Assembly: GCA_009599575.1 (NCBI GenBank)
Contig: VWND01000095.1
Location: 868,001 to 932,000 of the forward strand
Direction of reading: 5' to 3'
Length of the DNA stretch: 64,000 nucleotides
Origin: Blumeriella jaapii
Lineage: Eukaryota > Ascomycota > Leotiomycetes > Helotiales > Drepanopezizaceae
Positions 10,775-22,788 of the stretch are shown piece after piece; the stretch's first letter is position 1; every line of letters starts with the position of its first letter. The position numbers and the translations under genes are program-made. The notes below the pieces were generated by a model that searched no databases, had not been told where the DNA came from, and saw only the letters and a list, made by a program, of their open reading frames with translations.

Positions 10775-12116
10775 GCAACCCTAGCAGTGGCATTTGTAAT
10801 TTCAGCATACAACGGAGGTATCAGAGATACTATCGCAACATTCGATGTCAGTTCTAAGATCGCAATCCTTGAGGTCTCGCTTTTCGTGTTGGGTTTCGCA
10901 GTCGGACCGTTCCTACGGGCTCATTGTTCCGAACTGTACGGCCGGCAGGTGTTGTTCTTCAGCACATACGCTGTGCTGACAGCCTTCAATGCCGCCGCCG
11001 CCGGGTCACAGAATATGCAAACTGTCCCCATTCTCCGATGTTTCGCGGGAACCTTCGGGTCATGGCCGTTGACAAATGCAGGCGGGGTCATCGGAGACAC
11101 GTTTTCCGCCTCGCAACGCGGAGTCGCAATGAGTTGATTCGCAAGTGCTCCATTCCTCGGTCCTGTGATAAGACCTATAGTCGGAGGTTTTCTGGGGAGG
11201 AGGAAGGCTGGAGATGGGTGGAGGGGCTGATGGCTATCTTCACAGGCGTGATGTGGATCATCGACCCTGAAATATACACACCACTTATCCTCCGCCGACG
11301 GGCGAAGAAGATGTCTAAGATGACCGGAAAGGTCTACAAGTCGACGCTGGAGGTTCAACAAGGCGCGAAAAGCATCGCAACGGAGCTCAAGACTGCTATC
11401 TCGCGGCCGTGGGCCCTGCTGTTCAAGTAGTCTATCGTCTTGCAACTCAGCATATACATGGCTATCGTTTACGGCACACTTTAGATGATGTTTGCTACTT
11501 TCCCCATCGTGTATCAGCAAGTACAAGGGTGGAGTCCTGGAGTCGGAGGATTGGCATTTATCGGTATTGATGTTGGTATGGTTCTGGCAGTGGTGTACGC
11601 ACTCTTCGACAACAAGCGGTACAGGACGATCGAGGCAAAATTCAATGGCAAGGCGCCTCCTGAAAGCAAAGTCTCGCCCGCTATATTTGAGAGTGTCTGC
11701 TTACGAATAGGGCTATTCTGGCTCGCGTGGACGAACTACTCGAGTGTCCATTGGAGCATTTCGATCATCGGCACCGCCCTGTTCGGCTTTGGGGTATTCC
11801 TCGGTGTCACGAACTACCTGATAGATTCCTACGTCATCTACGCAGCATCGGTGCTTGCCGCAAGCAGATTTCTGCGCTCGGTCTTTGGCGCGGTTTTCCC
11901 ATTGTTTACTTCCTGTAAGAACCCACTTCGCTTAGAGCTCTATCTTTCTCTCGCACCACACCGAGCTGACACCATGTGCTAGATATGTATCAAGATCTTG
12001 GCGTTCACTGGGTCAGCTCAGTTCCTGATTTCCTTGCCCTGGTGTGTGTTCCCTTCCCGTTCTTGTTCTACTAGTGTGGCGAGAGCATCCGAGTAAAGTG
12101 CCCATGTGCAGCTTAG
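10775..12116 (+). pseudogene. Decayed MFS transporter (DHA1-type drug:H+ antiporter)
   Basis: Homology begins at ATLAVAFVISAYNGGI and runs through [12 protein letters not shown]...SELYGRQ (motif A region), [58 protein letters not shown] and FGAVFPLF. After a normal-looking intron (GTAAGA...GCTAG) it continues [19 protein letters not shown]. In-frame stops occur at 11135-11137, about 11428-11430, about 11482-11484 and in the last exon (TACTAG at about 12069). A frameshift lies near 11195-11205, several residues are missing after the GVMW helix, and the conserved Trp of motif A is Arg. No N-terminal exon is present. Live homologues export toxic compounds across the plasma membrane. This copy cannot encode a full transporter. 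The final stop is at 12114-12116. Confidence 0.85.
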
Positions 12117-14346
12117 GCGGCTCGGGTGTTGGCACATCTTAGAGGCGCGGCGAATCATCAGCAGAAAGAGGGATCGGAGCCTCCCAATGACGCGGAGAGG
12201 GAGGCCAAACCAAATCCTGGTTCGGGTGCTGAGAAGGGCCTGGATACAGAACTTGACAGTGGGGCATCGAGAGAACGTGGTGGGATGTAGAAGTGACGTG
12301 ACTTACTCTCGGGGTTGATATAATTCTGCATAGAGCATGGGATTGTGTCGAATTCTTCATTAAAATTTTACGTTGTAGACATCGGGTCTTGGTAGAGAGG
12401 TTTATATACAAGGGATGGGGCGACCTCCTAGCAACAACTGCCAGTCAAACTAGCTTGGTAGATAGCCTAATTCGTTCAAATGGCGACTCCTGGTGACGGA
12501 AGGTCTCAGTGCAGTGTGTCTACGGGATCTTTTCTAGGACAGGTTCTGGGAATGTGAGCTGCCTGATCGCTAAGTACGTTACTCCTCGAGAGCTGCTTTC
12601 GAGGGCGAGAACGGAGAGATATCTTGGTAGGAGGAGACTTTGTCAGGAGGGTAGGTTCCACTGTAATACTACCGGACTGTACTAACTGATGAATTCTCGC
12701 AGGAATAACAAAGTCCCAGACTTTACTGTAAAAGACCTACCGATAGCTGCTAGAGATTGGCGGTTCGACTGTGGCAGTTGGCTATGCTTTGATGGTACTG
12801 TACAATGCTTTTCGAGATTTAAAATGTAGCCGGGGAGTTCGATTTCAGGTGTCTCGAACTTGCATTTATCACGCTTATGATACTTTTCACGCCCGACAGA
12901 AATTAGGACTTCGATCACATGGAAATGTGAAGGATTCGTCCAAGACATCGCGCAAGCTCTCGTCGATACAGAGCTTGGGAAAAAACAGCGGCGGTTTGTG
13001 TAGGTGGTCCGAAAAACATCACGAGGTACGTTCCAAGAAAATCTCGAACTGCATACGCAAAAAGCGTGTTCTGCAGCTACAAACGTGATATCGCAAAGCA
13101 TCACGATCACGGTATGGTGATTTTGCTTGGTGAACAGCGCGGCTTCTCCAACGCCGTTCGGGATCTGTGACCCCCGGAAAATTGATGTTAGTTGTGTATC
13201 ATAGCGCTCAGCCCGCGATCATCTACGCAATACCTCCGCACCTCTCTGCAGCGAATATGAGAGAAACGGGGCATCGGGTTTAGAAGAGACGAAAGTATCC
13301 TGGTCTTGCGATTTGGTGCCGCGATTCCAAGCCATTGTAGCTCGCTACCAGGACAAGTTATAAACAGGACCGGCACCTTGGCTCACAGCTGAGGTGCGTG
13401 GTATTACTATACTAATTATTTTCTGTGCGGAGGGTAAGATGGAAATCCTCGTGAAATCCAGAGAGCACATTTCGAGCCACGTCTTCCAGCAAACTCGCCG
13501 CGGATACCGGCATACAGATACCACAGGACGGGTTCCTCGCCAGGTGACCTGTGTACCTACACAACAACAAGTCCTTGCACATCTCCCTTCGCCCACTGCT
13601 GCTCTCTGTGTCAAAGTCGATCCGAGATCTCTGGCCAGCTACAAGTTGCACAAGGCGACAGCCATGCCAAGGCGAGTGATTCGCGTAAGAATGTCAACAA
13701 ACACCTCGCTTGTGCGTATCCCAGGGCCCTATCCCACCGACCTCCGAAGTTTGACTTCACGAACACAATGGAGAACCATCCCGCCTGTAGGGGAAGGGCT
13801 CAAGAGCGGGCTTTTTTGTCACACATTTCTTTTTGTATAACTGCTTTCTCGAGGGTCTCTTGTATGTAAAAATCCCCAGCTTAGCACGTCTCCAATGCCC
13901 TGCGGGAGGCTTGAGGTTGCGCAGTTTCACTGCCCCCTCCAGACGTTAAATAATATCATCATCATCATCATCATCATCCCACCGACCTTTCACGATGCCC
14001 ATTCCTCAACCGGCCCTGCTAGCCTGTTCCAAGCAAGCAAGCAAGCAAGCCATCATTTATTCTTCTGCCTCTACCTATTGGTAAAAAGAGGGAAGTCGGT
14101 CAGTACTACATGGGGGTTATCCTCTTCAGACTCGGGTTCTACCTCTCTGTCGCATATGCATTCGCGATCCCTTCGTTCCCAAGAAACAAGCCCGCGCTCG
14201 GGGACGTAAGGTACGTGTCTCAGCGGGCTAAGACGGATTCTCTCCCCCGATTTCGACCACGCGATAGCAAGGCCGTGTCTCCTCCCATATTGAAACCACA
14301 CATATAAAATCCAGAAAGACCATAAAGCCCACAGTCCAAACATGGC

Positions 14347-14347
<1 letters not shown>
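12117..14347. other. Gene-poor intergenic region
   Basis: The longest frames (minus 12682-13110 and plus 13394-13840) lack any family signature and have no splice or start context, so I do not call them genes. The right part contains a (ATC)n run near 13955-13978 and a CAAG repeat at 14033-14050. Confidence 0.5.

Positions 14348-14381
<34 letters not shown>
14348..14381. repeat. Poly-C tract, 34 bases
   Basis: An uninterrupted run of C directly follows an ATGGCT. It is noncoding in my reading. It is long enough for its length to be unreliable in any assembly. Confidence 0.9.
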
Positions 14382-14383
<2 letters not shown>

Positions 14384-14850
14384 TCTACTCACACAAGGAG
14401 TTTAATCGAAGCGCTCGAATCCCGAATCTTTGCCCTCTCTTTACCGCCCGTCTCTTTTTTTTTTTCTTCTTCTTCTTCTTCCTACACACATGGAGGGAAG
14501 GGGTGGCCTACTGCTTCTCAGACGAGTCTTAGACGTGATCGAAGCGGATCAACGCCGTACGTGTGGAAGAAGGAAGTGACGAGTGGTGTTTTACGCACCG
14601 CCTCGAGCAGACCACGTATCACCCCCCCTCTTTCCACGGGTATAGTCCGACTCGGAATCGAAAATCTCCGGCATGCTGTTCGGAGCCAGCGTGCACACGG
14701 TGAGACGTGTGCGTGTCCGTGTCTACTACACCTGGGTGTTTTCCTTGCGTCTTGCGTGCTGCGTGCTGCGTGGTGGCGGTCTTGTGTGCATCTGTGTGTT
14801 TACCTATACGCGTGTCTGTCTGTTTTAACTACCTAGCCAACGTCTTTCGC

Positions 14851-14888
<38 letters not shown>

Positions 14889-15108
14889 TTCCGAACTGTG
14901 ATCTCCCACTAGACATACGGGAACATCCACCAAAGACCGTCCTTTTTTCCACGGGCCTTTTCTTTCACAGCGTAGGACTCCCTTCCTCTTCCTCTTCCTT
15001 TTCATCTTCCTCTTCCTCCTTATTCTGGCGTAATCAAATACATCTACATATGTACCTGCATGTGGAAACGCAGAAAGCAGGGTGGGTATGTGTATCACTT
15101 GCCAGAGC

Positions 15109-15222
15109 TTGAGTTGACGTGACTTGACTTGACTTGACTTGACTTGACTTGACGTGACTTGACTTGACTTGACTTGAATTGACTTGACTTGACTTAACCT
15201 GACCTAACCTGACCTAACCTAA
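15109..15222. repeat. TTGAC pentamer array grading into CCTAACCTGA repeats
   Basis: TTGAC units repeat with a few substitutions and pass without a break into CTTAACCTGACCTAACCTGACC-type units. The right part looks like degenerate telomere-like CCTAA sequence. Confidence 0.85.
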
Positions 15223-15296
15223 ACTGGTACCGTCTCCTTGATCCATCTCTTTACCCATCACGATCCTAGATCGAGAGCCACTACCTAAGTCATACA

Positions 15297-15298
15297 CT

Positions 15299-15384
<86 letters not shown>

Positions 15385-15420
15385 TATACATACACACACA
15401 CATACACATACACATACACA
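15297..15420. repeat. ACATAC hexanucleotide microsatellite
   Basis: About 20 near-perfect units of the hexamer occur, with a few dinucleotide (CA) interruptions towards the right end. Confidence 0.9.
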
Positions 15421-15574
15421 AACACAAAAAAGTCACCAACCCCCTTGTCTAATCAACAATCCCAAGACAAATAAATCCCTTACAGTACAGTACGGTACAC
15501 ACCACGAAGAAAAAAAAAAGAAGAGACCATTCATTTCTACAGACACAACAATCCCCCCCCCCCCCCATCCCAAA

Positions 15575-16305
15575 CTACCTCATCCTCGCCATCTCGAAAG
15601 TGGCAGCCAAGGCCCTCTCGGGCCTCGCCAGCCCGCGCTCGACGTCCCTCTCGACGCCCCTCTTCAGGGCGTCCTCCCTCTCGCCGTGCCGCCGCCTCCG
15701 CTTCTCCTCCTCCGCCTCCTTCCCAGCGGCGTCGAAGAAGTTGCCGGCGCCGCCGCGGCCGCTGCGGAAGGGCTTGGGGGGCGCTCTGGGCCGGGGGGCG
15801 TGGTGGGTGGACGAGCGGGACGAGGTGGCAGCGGCGGACGAGGACGGGCAAGATGTGCGGCGCGCGGGTGCCGCGGCTGGCGGCTGCGACGACGGAGCCG
15901 GAGCCGGGGATTGCGATGGCCCGTCGTGGCATCTGAACGACGAGCGGCGAGGGGACGGCGCATGCCAGTTCCCGGCGCCGCCTCGGCCGCGGAGCTGGGC
16001 CTCGGAGGAGGAGGAGGCCGCGGCGGCGGCGGCGCCGCGGGAGGAGGAGTCGATGGCTGAGGCGTGCGATGGAGATGGAGATGGCGATGCGCGGTCCGGT
16101 GTCTGCGACGCCGTTAGAGCTGCTCTGATGCGTTCCACGTACCGACGACGGTGCAGGCAGGGCCGGGCGGGGGGGGGGGGGGGGGGGCGTCAGCATGATG
16201 GGGACGCACATTTTTCGCCGCCGCCGCGACGACGAGGTCCTGCGTGCTGTGGTGGAAGTTGCCGGCGCCGCCGCGGCCGACCTTGGTGAAGGCGACGTCT
16301 GTCAT
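15575..16305 (-). CDS. GRGGAGN-repeat fungal protein (DUF3602-like)
   Basis: The first exon starts at 16305: MTDVAFTKVGRGGAGNF, then a short HHSTQDLVVAAAAKN segment. The second part (about 16138-15575) carries two more copies, RGRGGAGNWHAP and SGRGGAGNFFDAA, then a charged coil (KEAEEEKRRRRHGERED) ending EMARMR. Three copies of the G-R-G-G-A-G-N motif are diagnostic of the fungal DUF3602-type family, whose function is unknown. Between the parts lies a G-rich run (C-rich on the coding strand, 16168-16187) that either sits in an intron beginning GTGCGT or is coding and shifts the frame by its length. I could not find an acceptor that restores phase, so the junction is unresolved. Low-complexity Ala/Ser/Pro composition is otherwise typical. 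Confidence 0.6.
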
Positions 16306-16849
16306 GATGATGGTGGGCGAGCTCCAGCTCCCTCGCCTGCTCCCTTGCGCACGCTCGTTGCACCAGCTGGCGCGGAGGGGGGTCGAGATGGGGTGGTGGT
16401 GGTGGTGGTGGTGGTGGTGAGGATCGATTTAGCATTAGCATTTTCCTCCCGCCGCCCATCACCTGCTCGGCCGAAAGTCAATAATACGCCGCGATTCATT
16501 CGGCGCTGCCCGCCAACCTTTCTTTGCTTTTTCTTCGTCGTCCATGCCCTTCCTCGGAGCTTTGATTTCGTGCAGTGAGCCGGTGCCGGTGCCGGTGCCG
16601 GGACATTCTCTGTTTTCCTCTTGTTTTGTGTTGTTTTCTTTGTTTTTTTCTGCTCGCTTGCGTGCTTGCGTGCTTGCTTGCGTGCCTTTCTTTCTTTTTT
16701 TTCTTTCGTGCAGATGCTCGCCGATCCCAGATAGATCTGCAGAGCACAGCACTGTAGATTGGAAGGACGGGACGGTACCCCTCTACAGGATGGCGATCCC
16801 GCGCGGGGTACTGTGACACAAGGGTGAGGTGTTCCATGTTTCTTAATTC

Positions 16850-17100
16850 AGATTCTATATTTCGTTTTGTGTATACCAAGTTTTATATTACGTTTTCCGG
16901 ATTCCAAGTTTACATTTCGTTTTCCGGATTCCAAGTTTTATATTTCACATTCCATATCCCACATTCCATATCCCACATTCCATATTCCGTAGTCCGTATT
17001 TCAAATTCCGTATTCCGTAGTCCGTATTTCGTAATCCGTATTCCAATTTCCATATCGCATATCGCATCTCATCTCATCCCATCTCATCTCATCTCACCTG
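16850..17100. repeat. Degenerate TTCC-type minisatellite, array 1
   Basis: Imperfect units such as ATTCCGTATTTC, ATTCCATATCCC and GTAGTCCGTATT repeat with a spacing of about 10-15 bases. It ends in ATCTC pentamers near 17070-17098. One strand is strongly pyrimidine-rich. Confidence 0.75.
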
Positions 17101-17649
17101 ACAGCCACAAGAGGAAACGAGAGAATGGCTTGCCTGCGGAAGACAGCTCCGTCGCCGTGGTTCATGTGGTGGAGTACGTCACAAGATGATACAGTAGGAG
17201 AGGTGCGGTCCAGGATGGACCACCGACAGTGCGTTGCTCACTTACGTGCCACTTGCCACTTGCCTCGCTGCCCTCCCTACCATACCATACCGTACTAGTA
17301 GAGAATGGCAGATGTTCCAGATGCTTGCGTACCTACCGACCGACCGTACCTCGCTAGCATCAGAGCGGAGAGCACGGCGTTGGGACGAGGGAGATCACCA
17401 GACCCGAATTGTCATGCGGTGGAAGGGACCGGTCAATCGACATGTCGATTCACGTGGCCATCTGATGGGGTCGAGAGAGGCTTCTCTCCCCCTGGGCTCC
17501 CCCTGGGTGGGGATCGAGGGAGATGAAGGGAGACTCAAGTCGTCCCAAAGTTGTTCCAGAGAAGCCGCCCCGGCCCAAACCTTGCGCAGGTGAAGGTACC
17601 CCTGGTCGGAGTTACTGGACAGAGAGAGTCATGAGAAACGAGCCCCTTC

Positions 17650-17930
17650 AATGCTCTTTTGGTGGTTTCCAGTATCCAGTTTTCCGTTTCCAATTTCCCG
17701 TTTCCAGTTTCCGATTTTCGGTTTTCCGTTTCGAGTTTCCCGTTTTCAGTTTCCAATTTCCCGTCTTCAGTTTCCAGTCTCCAGTTTTCTATTTCCAATC
17801 TTCAATCTTCAGTTTCCAATTTTCAATATCCAATCTTCAATCTTCAGTTTCCAATTTTCAATATCCAATCTTCAGTTTCCAATCTCCAATCTCCAATCTC
17901 CATCTCCCATCTCCCATCTCCCATCCGGTG
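17650..17930. repeat. Degenerate TTTCCAGT-type minisatellite, array 2
   Basis: Units such as GTTTCCAGTTTCC, GTTTTCAGTTTCC and AATCTTCAATCTTCAG recur for about 280 bases, grading into CAATCTC and CCATCTC hexamers and heptamers. Several frames stay open across it and read Phe/Pro/Ser repeats, which I take as a by-product of the repeat. Confidence 0.8.
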
Positions 17931-20900
17931 GTCGGTCCAGTTGCTCAAACGTCATCGTGGACCAAAGCCTCTCCCGGCGTAACCTCTGACCATGGCACGC
18001 GCCGTGCGTGATCGATGGTCACGATAGACGGGTGAAGAGCTTGCCCGGGCCACTGTACCGTACCCTACCGTCCGGTAGGCGTCGCAGGCTCGCAGCTGAC
18101 CGTGTGCCCGCGAGTCCTGTCTAGCGGCGAGTCGTACATTACACACGGTGCAGTGCGGTACGGTACCAGACACAGCCACCACGCTGTCATCTTCGCTCGC
18201 GTCGCACGCCGCTCCGCAGACCGGATCGTGTGGTCTCGGGCTTCTTGCATCATTCCACAGTACGGTACGGTACGTACGTACGACGATGGGTGGTGGCACT
18301 CACCGTGACGACGGGGAGGACCCCGGCTGTGGTGCTTTCGGGACCGAGTGAGTCTTGACGTGCTTGTCCGACCCGACATCGAGGATGGAGGTGCCTGTCC
18401 CCGTGTCCCCATGTCCCAAGCCGGGTCGTGCGATCTGTCCCAGTCGAAGTGCTTACGGTACGGTACGGTACTGTGTGTGCACAGTCGGAATGAGTGGGCT
18501 TTCCGGTGTGCGGATCGCGAACCACGAATCGCCGGCGCCGGTCCGGCCGGCACGTCCTGTCCTGTCCTGGACCAGCGGACCAGCCTACAGAGTTTGCGCA
18601 GTCTGGATGGAAAACGGGCTGCATCGCCGAGCAAAGTCAAGTCCTGTCTGTAGATGAGTAACGTAATGAAGGGAGGGGGGAGATTGTCTCACGGCCCTCG
18701 AAGGCTTGAACACCGGCGAGCTAATGTAGGTCACGATACTTCCCCTCACCTTAGCCAGGCCGGCTCGTGATGGAACACCGGCCTGGGGAGGTATCTCCCC
18801 CCAGATCCCACGAGCGACGCACCCAATCCTGGGAATCGAATCTTCAGGCGGGCTTCTTTTCCGGGAGTGCCGCAGCTCGGGTGGGGACTGTTACAGATGG
18901 ACACAAAAAGAAGGGAAAGAGAAAAAAAAAAAGGGCCAGACCGAAGTCAATTGCGAGCCATCTGGGTGTCGTGTTGCAGGAAAAGTCAGGCAGAAGTCAA
19001 TTGCTCTCGAGAACATGGCTTTGCGCAGACTCCCCAGGACCTCGCACTAGTAAGACATGTAGACATATGTACCATGATTTGCATCGCGAGTCGTGAATCC
19101 CATCGGCCCGTGGTCATGTCCTGTGTACAGACAGTATGTACAGACAGTATGTACATACACATATACATACAGACAGTACTGTACAGCACCTGCGTGCGTC
19201 GTCACGGCTGCTGGCGGCGTCTGGCACGGCGCTGCCCCCGATGGGCAGCGTGCGAAGGGGTCGCGAGAGTCCGTGACGGGGTGTTGGCGGTGTCTGATGG
19301 AGCCGAGCCCTCGCCCAGGACGGAGGAGTTTCTGGTCCCAGGCGCGAAGAGCAAATCCTTCTTCTGACCATTTTTCGTAAGCTTTTGGAAGGGTCTTATG
19401 CTTTGGGGCTCCCCTGCGCCTCGCCCCTCAGCCGTCAGGGTTGTGTCTGCGATACGATGGAAGCAGTACAGTGCAGTGCAGTGCAGTACAGTACAGTACA
19501 GTACTGTGTACAGACAGTACATACAGTACATAGCGAGTACAGTACCGTCCGTAATCTTTGCCCCGAGAAAAGGTGGATTGGAGATCGTCCCATGCCCCAT
19601 GCATGACGGGTCCTGGATTCGAGGTTCGGCTCGAGAACGACGCGTGGGCAGCGTCGAGGTCTTCTCGTTCTTCTCTTTAGGTTGCGGTTCGACTCCACCC
19701 CGCATCGAAAGGTTGGAATATCGAATTTCTCGGCCTCCAGGTCGGGCATCTTTTGCCGCGCATGCCTGCGGAGGACTTGCTGGACAGCCGGTACTGTACA
19801 GCACAGTGGAGTACAGGACAGGACAGGACAGGACATACACACAGTACTGTACTTGTCGCCATGGCTGGCCCCCCTCGATGGATCGATGGAGAAGGTGGAT
19901 CTCGAATCCGAGCAAAGTCGCCCGCTTGGTGCGTCGAATGCAGCCGCTCTAGCTTCTAGCACACAGTAGATGGAGCCCGGAAGAGCAGCGGTGTCCGTGG
20001 TACATACCGTTGCGTCGGCCGGTGCTGATCCTCTCCCCCCCAGCCGCGGTGATGCCGCGTTGGTGCCTATCTCGAGCGCGGCGGAAGAGGGGAGGGCCTA
20101 GAACGGAGGGTTTGGTAGGGACAAGACGGACAGGACAGTGTGTACATACATAGGTAGGTAGGTACATACATACATCTGTGTACATAAGGTACAGTACTGT
20201 ACATACAGACATTCAGTACTTCGTATGTGATAAGCGACGCGCGAGACATGTGACATGTACGGTACGGTCTCGGAGACCGCCAGTGGTCGACGCACGCCCT
20301 TACTCATCAGATGGAATGCCATACTGTACGTCGTCTGTATGCAACACACTTATGTTACATAGGTATGTAAACACAGGTAAATCTATGGGTCCTCCCGTCA
20401 AATCGCAGAGCACGGCGGCTGCGGTGTGACCGCCGTGCGACTGAAACCCCGAATCACGATCACGATGCCTCAGGCCTTGGCCCCCGACCCACCTCTGCTC
20501 GTTCGGTACAGTGTCGTGTTTATTCATGACGGAACTCACGCTGAAAACATGGAGTGCTAAGGTATTCGGGTCCGGCCCATCTCGGCTGGCTGGCTGGCTG
20601 GCTGGCTGGCTATCAAAGGACGGAAAGTTGATGTTTCTGCCATACTTACAGTACATTACCTGCTCCGTAAATCAGGCAATCACGCCGAGGCCCGGACGGG
20701 GTTAGCGGCCGTGCCGCTCGTGCGGTACAAACCGTACCGTACCGTAGTCTGGCGGTGGTGATGGAGTGGCCTGGCCTTTCGCAGTACAGCAAGCACAGCA
20801 AGCACAGCAAGCACAGCAAGCACCGCACCGTACACGCACGGCACGGCTGGGCGGGGCGGGGCTTTGTTGGGAATCGTCATGGCGAGGCAAATACAGCACA

Positions 20901-21998
20901 TTAGGTCAGTAGGTGAGCACGCACTGTCGGTCGGTCGGTCGGTATATCATGTGCACGTAACGTGTACACTGTATGTAGGTACGGCAACGGGATGATGTGC
21001 AGCACAGCACTGGATGTACATACAGTACAGCACAGCACTGGATGTGCATGTCGTTGGTGTGTCGGTTTATTTATATCTTGGGTTTATGGAATGATGATTG
21101 AGGAAAGTCGGAGTCCGCGTGGCGCCGGATAAGGCGATGCGATACTTCGTCCTGGCCCGCCGAGTTTCCTTTCGGTGATCGCGCGGCGTGGGCATGGTAC
21201 CGGTCTGGAAGGTCGGCGAGAGGGAGGTGGTGGAGAGTGGTCGTCGGTCGTGGTCGTGGCCGTGGTCGTGGTGTGGTCGTGGTCGTGGTCGTGCGACTTG
21301 ACCTCCGCCGTACTCGTCGTCCTCAATAGGACTTGCTGTAAGGAGTAGGGAGGAAGTAAGTTTGGGCCCGTCCACGCAACTGTCGTGTAAGGGAGGGAGA
21401 TATTCCACCGAAGGGACGGTACGGTACGGTACGGTCGTGTCAGGTCGGGTCAGGTCGTGTAAAGTGCGGTATAGTACAGTCAGGACAGTCAGGACAGTCA
21501 GTACAGTACAGTACAGTCAGGTGCGGTCGGGTGCGGTAAGGTGCTGGTAAGGTGCTGGTAAGGTGCCGTGCCGTACGTGATGTACGGGATCCGGTATGTA
21601 AATCGTAAATAGGCGGTCGCGTAGGGTGCCGTCCGTACCGTACACAGATACGTCTCAACCCTCAACCATGCTCGAGCGGAGATTCCACCAGCCCCAACCC
21701 CCCAGCCCCAAGCGCCCAGCCCGACCGAGGCCAAGCCCCCGTCCCCCCCCGCCGTGGCCACGGCCCGCGCTACACCCGGGGGGGCATCTGCTAAGGATTT
21801 CCGCCAGCGCCGTCTAACCCGTTCCGGCCCTCGCGGCCTTCTCCACATCGCTCCCCTTCCATGTCAGTCAGCTTCAACGTCGTCCGCAATCCGACCGCCG
21901 CGCGCGCTTTGTCTCTGTTCCGGCGCGGCCAGAGGCCCGTCCTCGATTTGCATTTCGCATCTGCTCGCGCTGGCGTTTGGGCATCCTGTGTTCTGGGG

Positions 21999-21999
<1 letters not shown>

Positions 22000-22031
<32 letters not shown>
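22000..22031. repeat. Poly-T tract, 32 bases
   Basis: An uninterrupted run of T in noncoding DNA upstream of the C2H2 gene. Confidence 0.9.
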
Positions 22032-22032
<1 letters not shown>

Positions 22033-22788
22033 TGGTGTTTTTAAATTGGGATGCGGGGCGGGCGTGCGGGCCTGCAACAACAACACCCCCTCCCCCCCTC
22101 CCCCCCCCTCCCCAAAACAGCCATCGAGTGCTCAGCTTCAGACTCGGGCTCAGCTTCAGGCGCAAGGCTTCCTCTCCCCTGCCCTCCCTGCCCTGTTCCT
22201 CCTGCCCTACCCTACCTACAACCCGACAACCCTCCCACCCGACAACCCTACAACCCGACAACCCTCCCACCCTACAACCCTACCACCCTACCACCCTACC
22301 ACCCTACAATACTGTACCGACTGACCCCCGAAACCCCGCTGCCGAACTCGCGTCTCGAATATTATTAGCCAGATCTTTTTCACCTCGCTGTCCTCCAGTC
22401 GTCGCTGCCCGTCCATTCCATTCCAACGTCGAGATCCAACATTCCCTCCACTCCCTCTTCCACTCCACGATCCAACCGGCGTGGGTACAAACATCACGGC
22501 GACTTTGCTTTGCAACTTGCTATACGACCATACCATACTCTCCTACACCTCAACCCCCCCCCCCCCCCTCCCAAAAAAAAAATTCACCCCCAATTTTGGA
22601 CCCTGCATTGCCCACCCGGTGCTCGTCGTCTCGCGCCCCGATGCAGCCAGCCTGACGGTCGAGACTTGCCTGCCGACCCGAGAACTGCCACAGGTTGTAG
22701 CTCCAGGGTGTGCCATCTCCCGGCCCTCATACGGTAGCGTCGCAGAGCGTCGAGGATTGAGGGCCGTCGTGTCAACCGAGTCGCTGAG

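Larger units (their letters stand above)
14382..15574. other. Intergenic region built largely of simple repeats
   Basis: It carries a T12 and (TTC)n near 14454-14480 and a (CT)n tract at about 14851-14888. A TTGAC pentamer array lies at about 15109-15190, degenerate CCTAACCTGA copies at 15190-15222, and a long ACATAC hexamer array at about 15297-15420. A TACAGTACAGTACGGTAC cluster sits near 15482-15499. It forms the 3' flank of the GRGGAGN protein gene. Confidence 0.7.
16306..22788. other. 6.5-kb gene-poor region of simple repeats
   Basis: I see no convincing gene. Long open frames on both strands (for example 18065-18640 minus and 19202-19915 minus) are made of repeat translations. Contents, in order: (GGT)n at 16393-16422; TTCC-type minisatellites at about 16850-17100 and 17650-17930; GGTAC/ACAGTAC arrays around 18130-18480, 19130-19190, 19465-19540, 19795-19855, 20140-20215 and 21415-21520. 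There is also GGCT repeat at about 20586-20611, AGCAC/AAGCAC repeat at about 20785-20822, GGTC repeats at about 20930-20942 and 21240-21292, T32 at 22000-22031, and CCCTACAACC-type repeats at about 22200-22310. The right end is probably the long pyrimidine-rich 5' UTR of the next gene. Confidence 0.6.

Noticed and set aside
12682..13110. 142-codon minus frame
   Set aside because: No recognisable domain, and no neighbouring exons with matching phase.
13394..13840. 148-codon plus frame
   Set aside because: Composition is unlike the real genes here and no family is recognised.
17535..17989. Phe/Pro/Ser-repeat peptides in several frames
   Set aside because: All frames of one strand, plus the minus strand, stay open because of the minisatellite, so coding is not supported.
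19202..19915. 237-codon open frame on the minus strand
   Set aside because: It translates GTAC repeats (YSTVLYST-type peptides) with no family signature, and the plus strand is equally open.
21861..22655. 264-codon plus frame before the C2H2 gene
   Set aside because: It is kept open by T32 and CCCTACAACC repeats (poly-Phe and PTTLPP peptides), so it is more likely 5' UTR and spacer.
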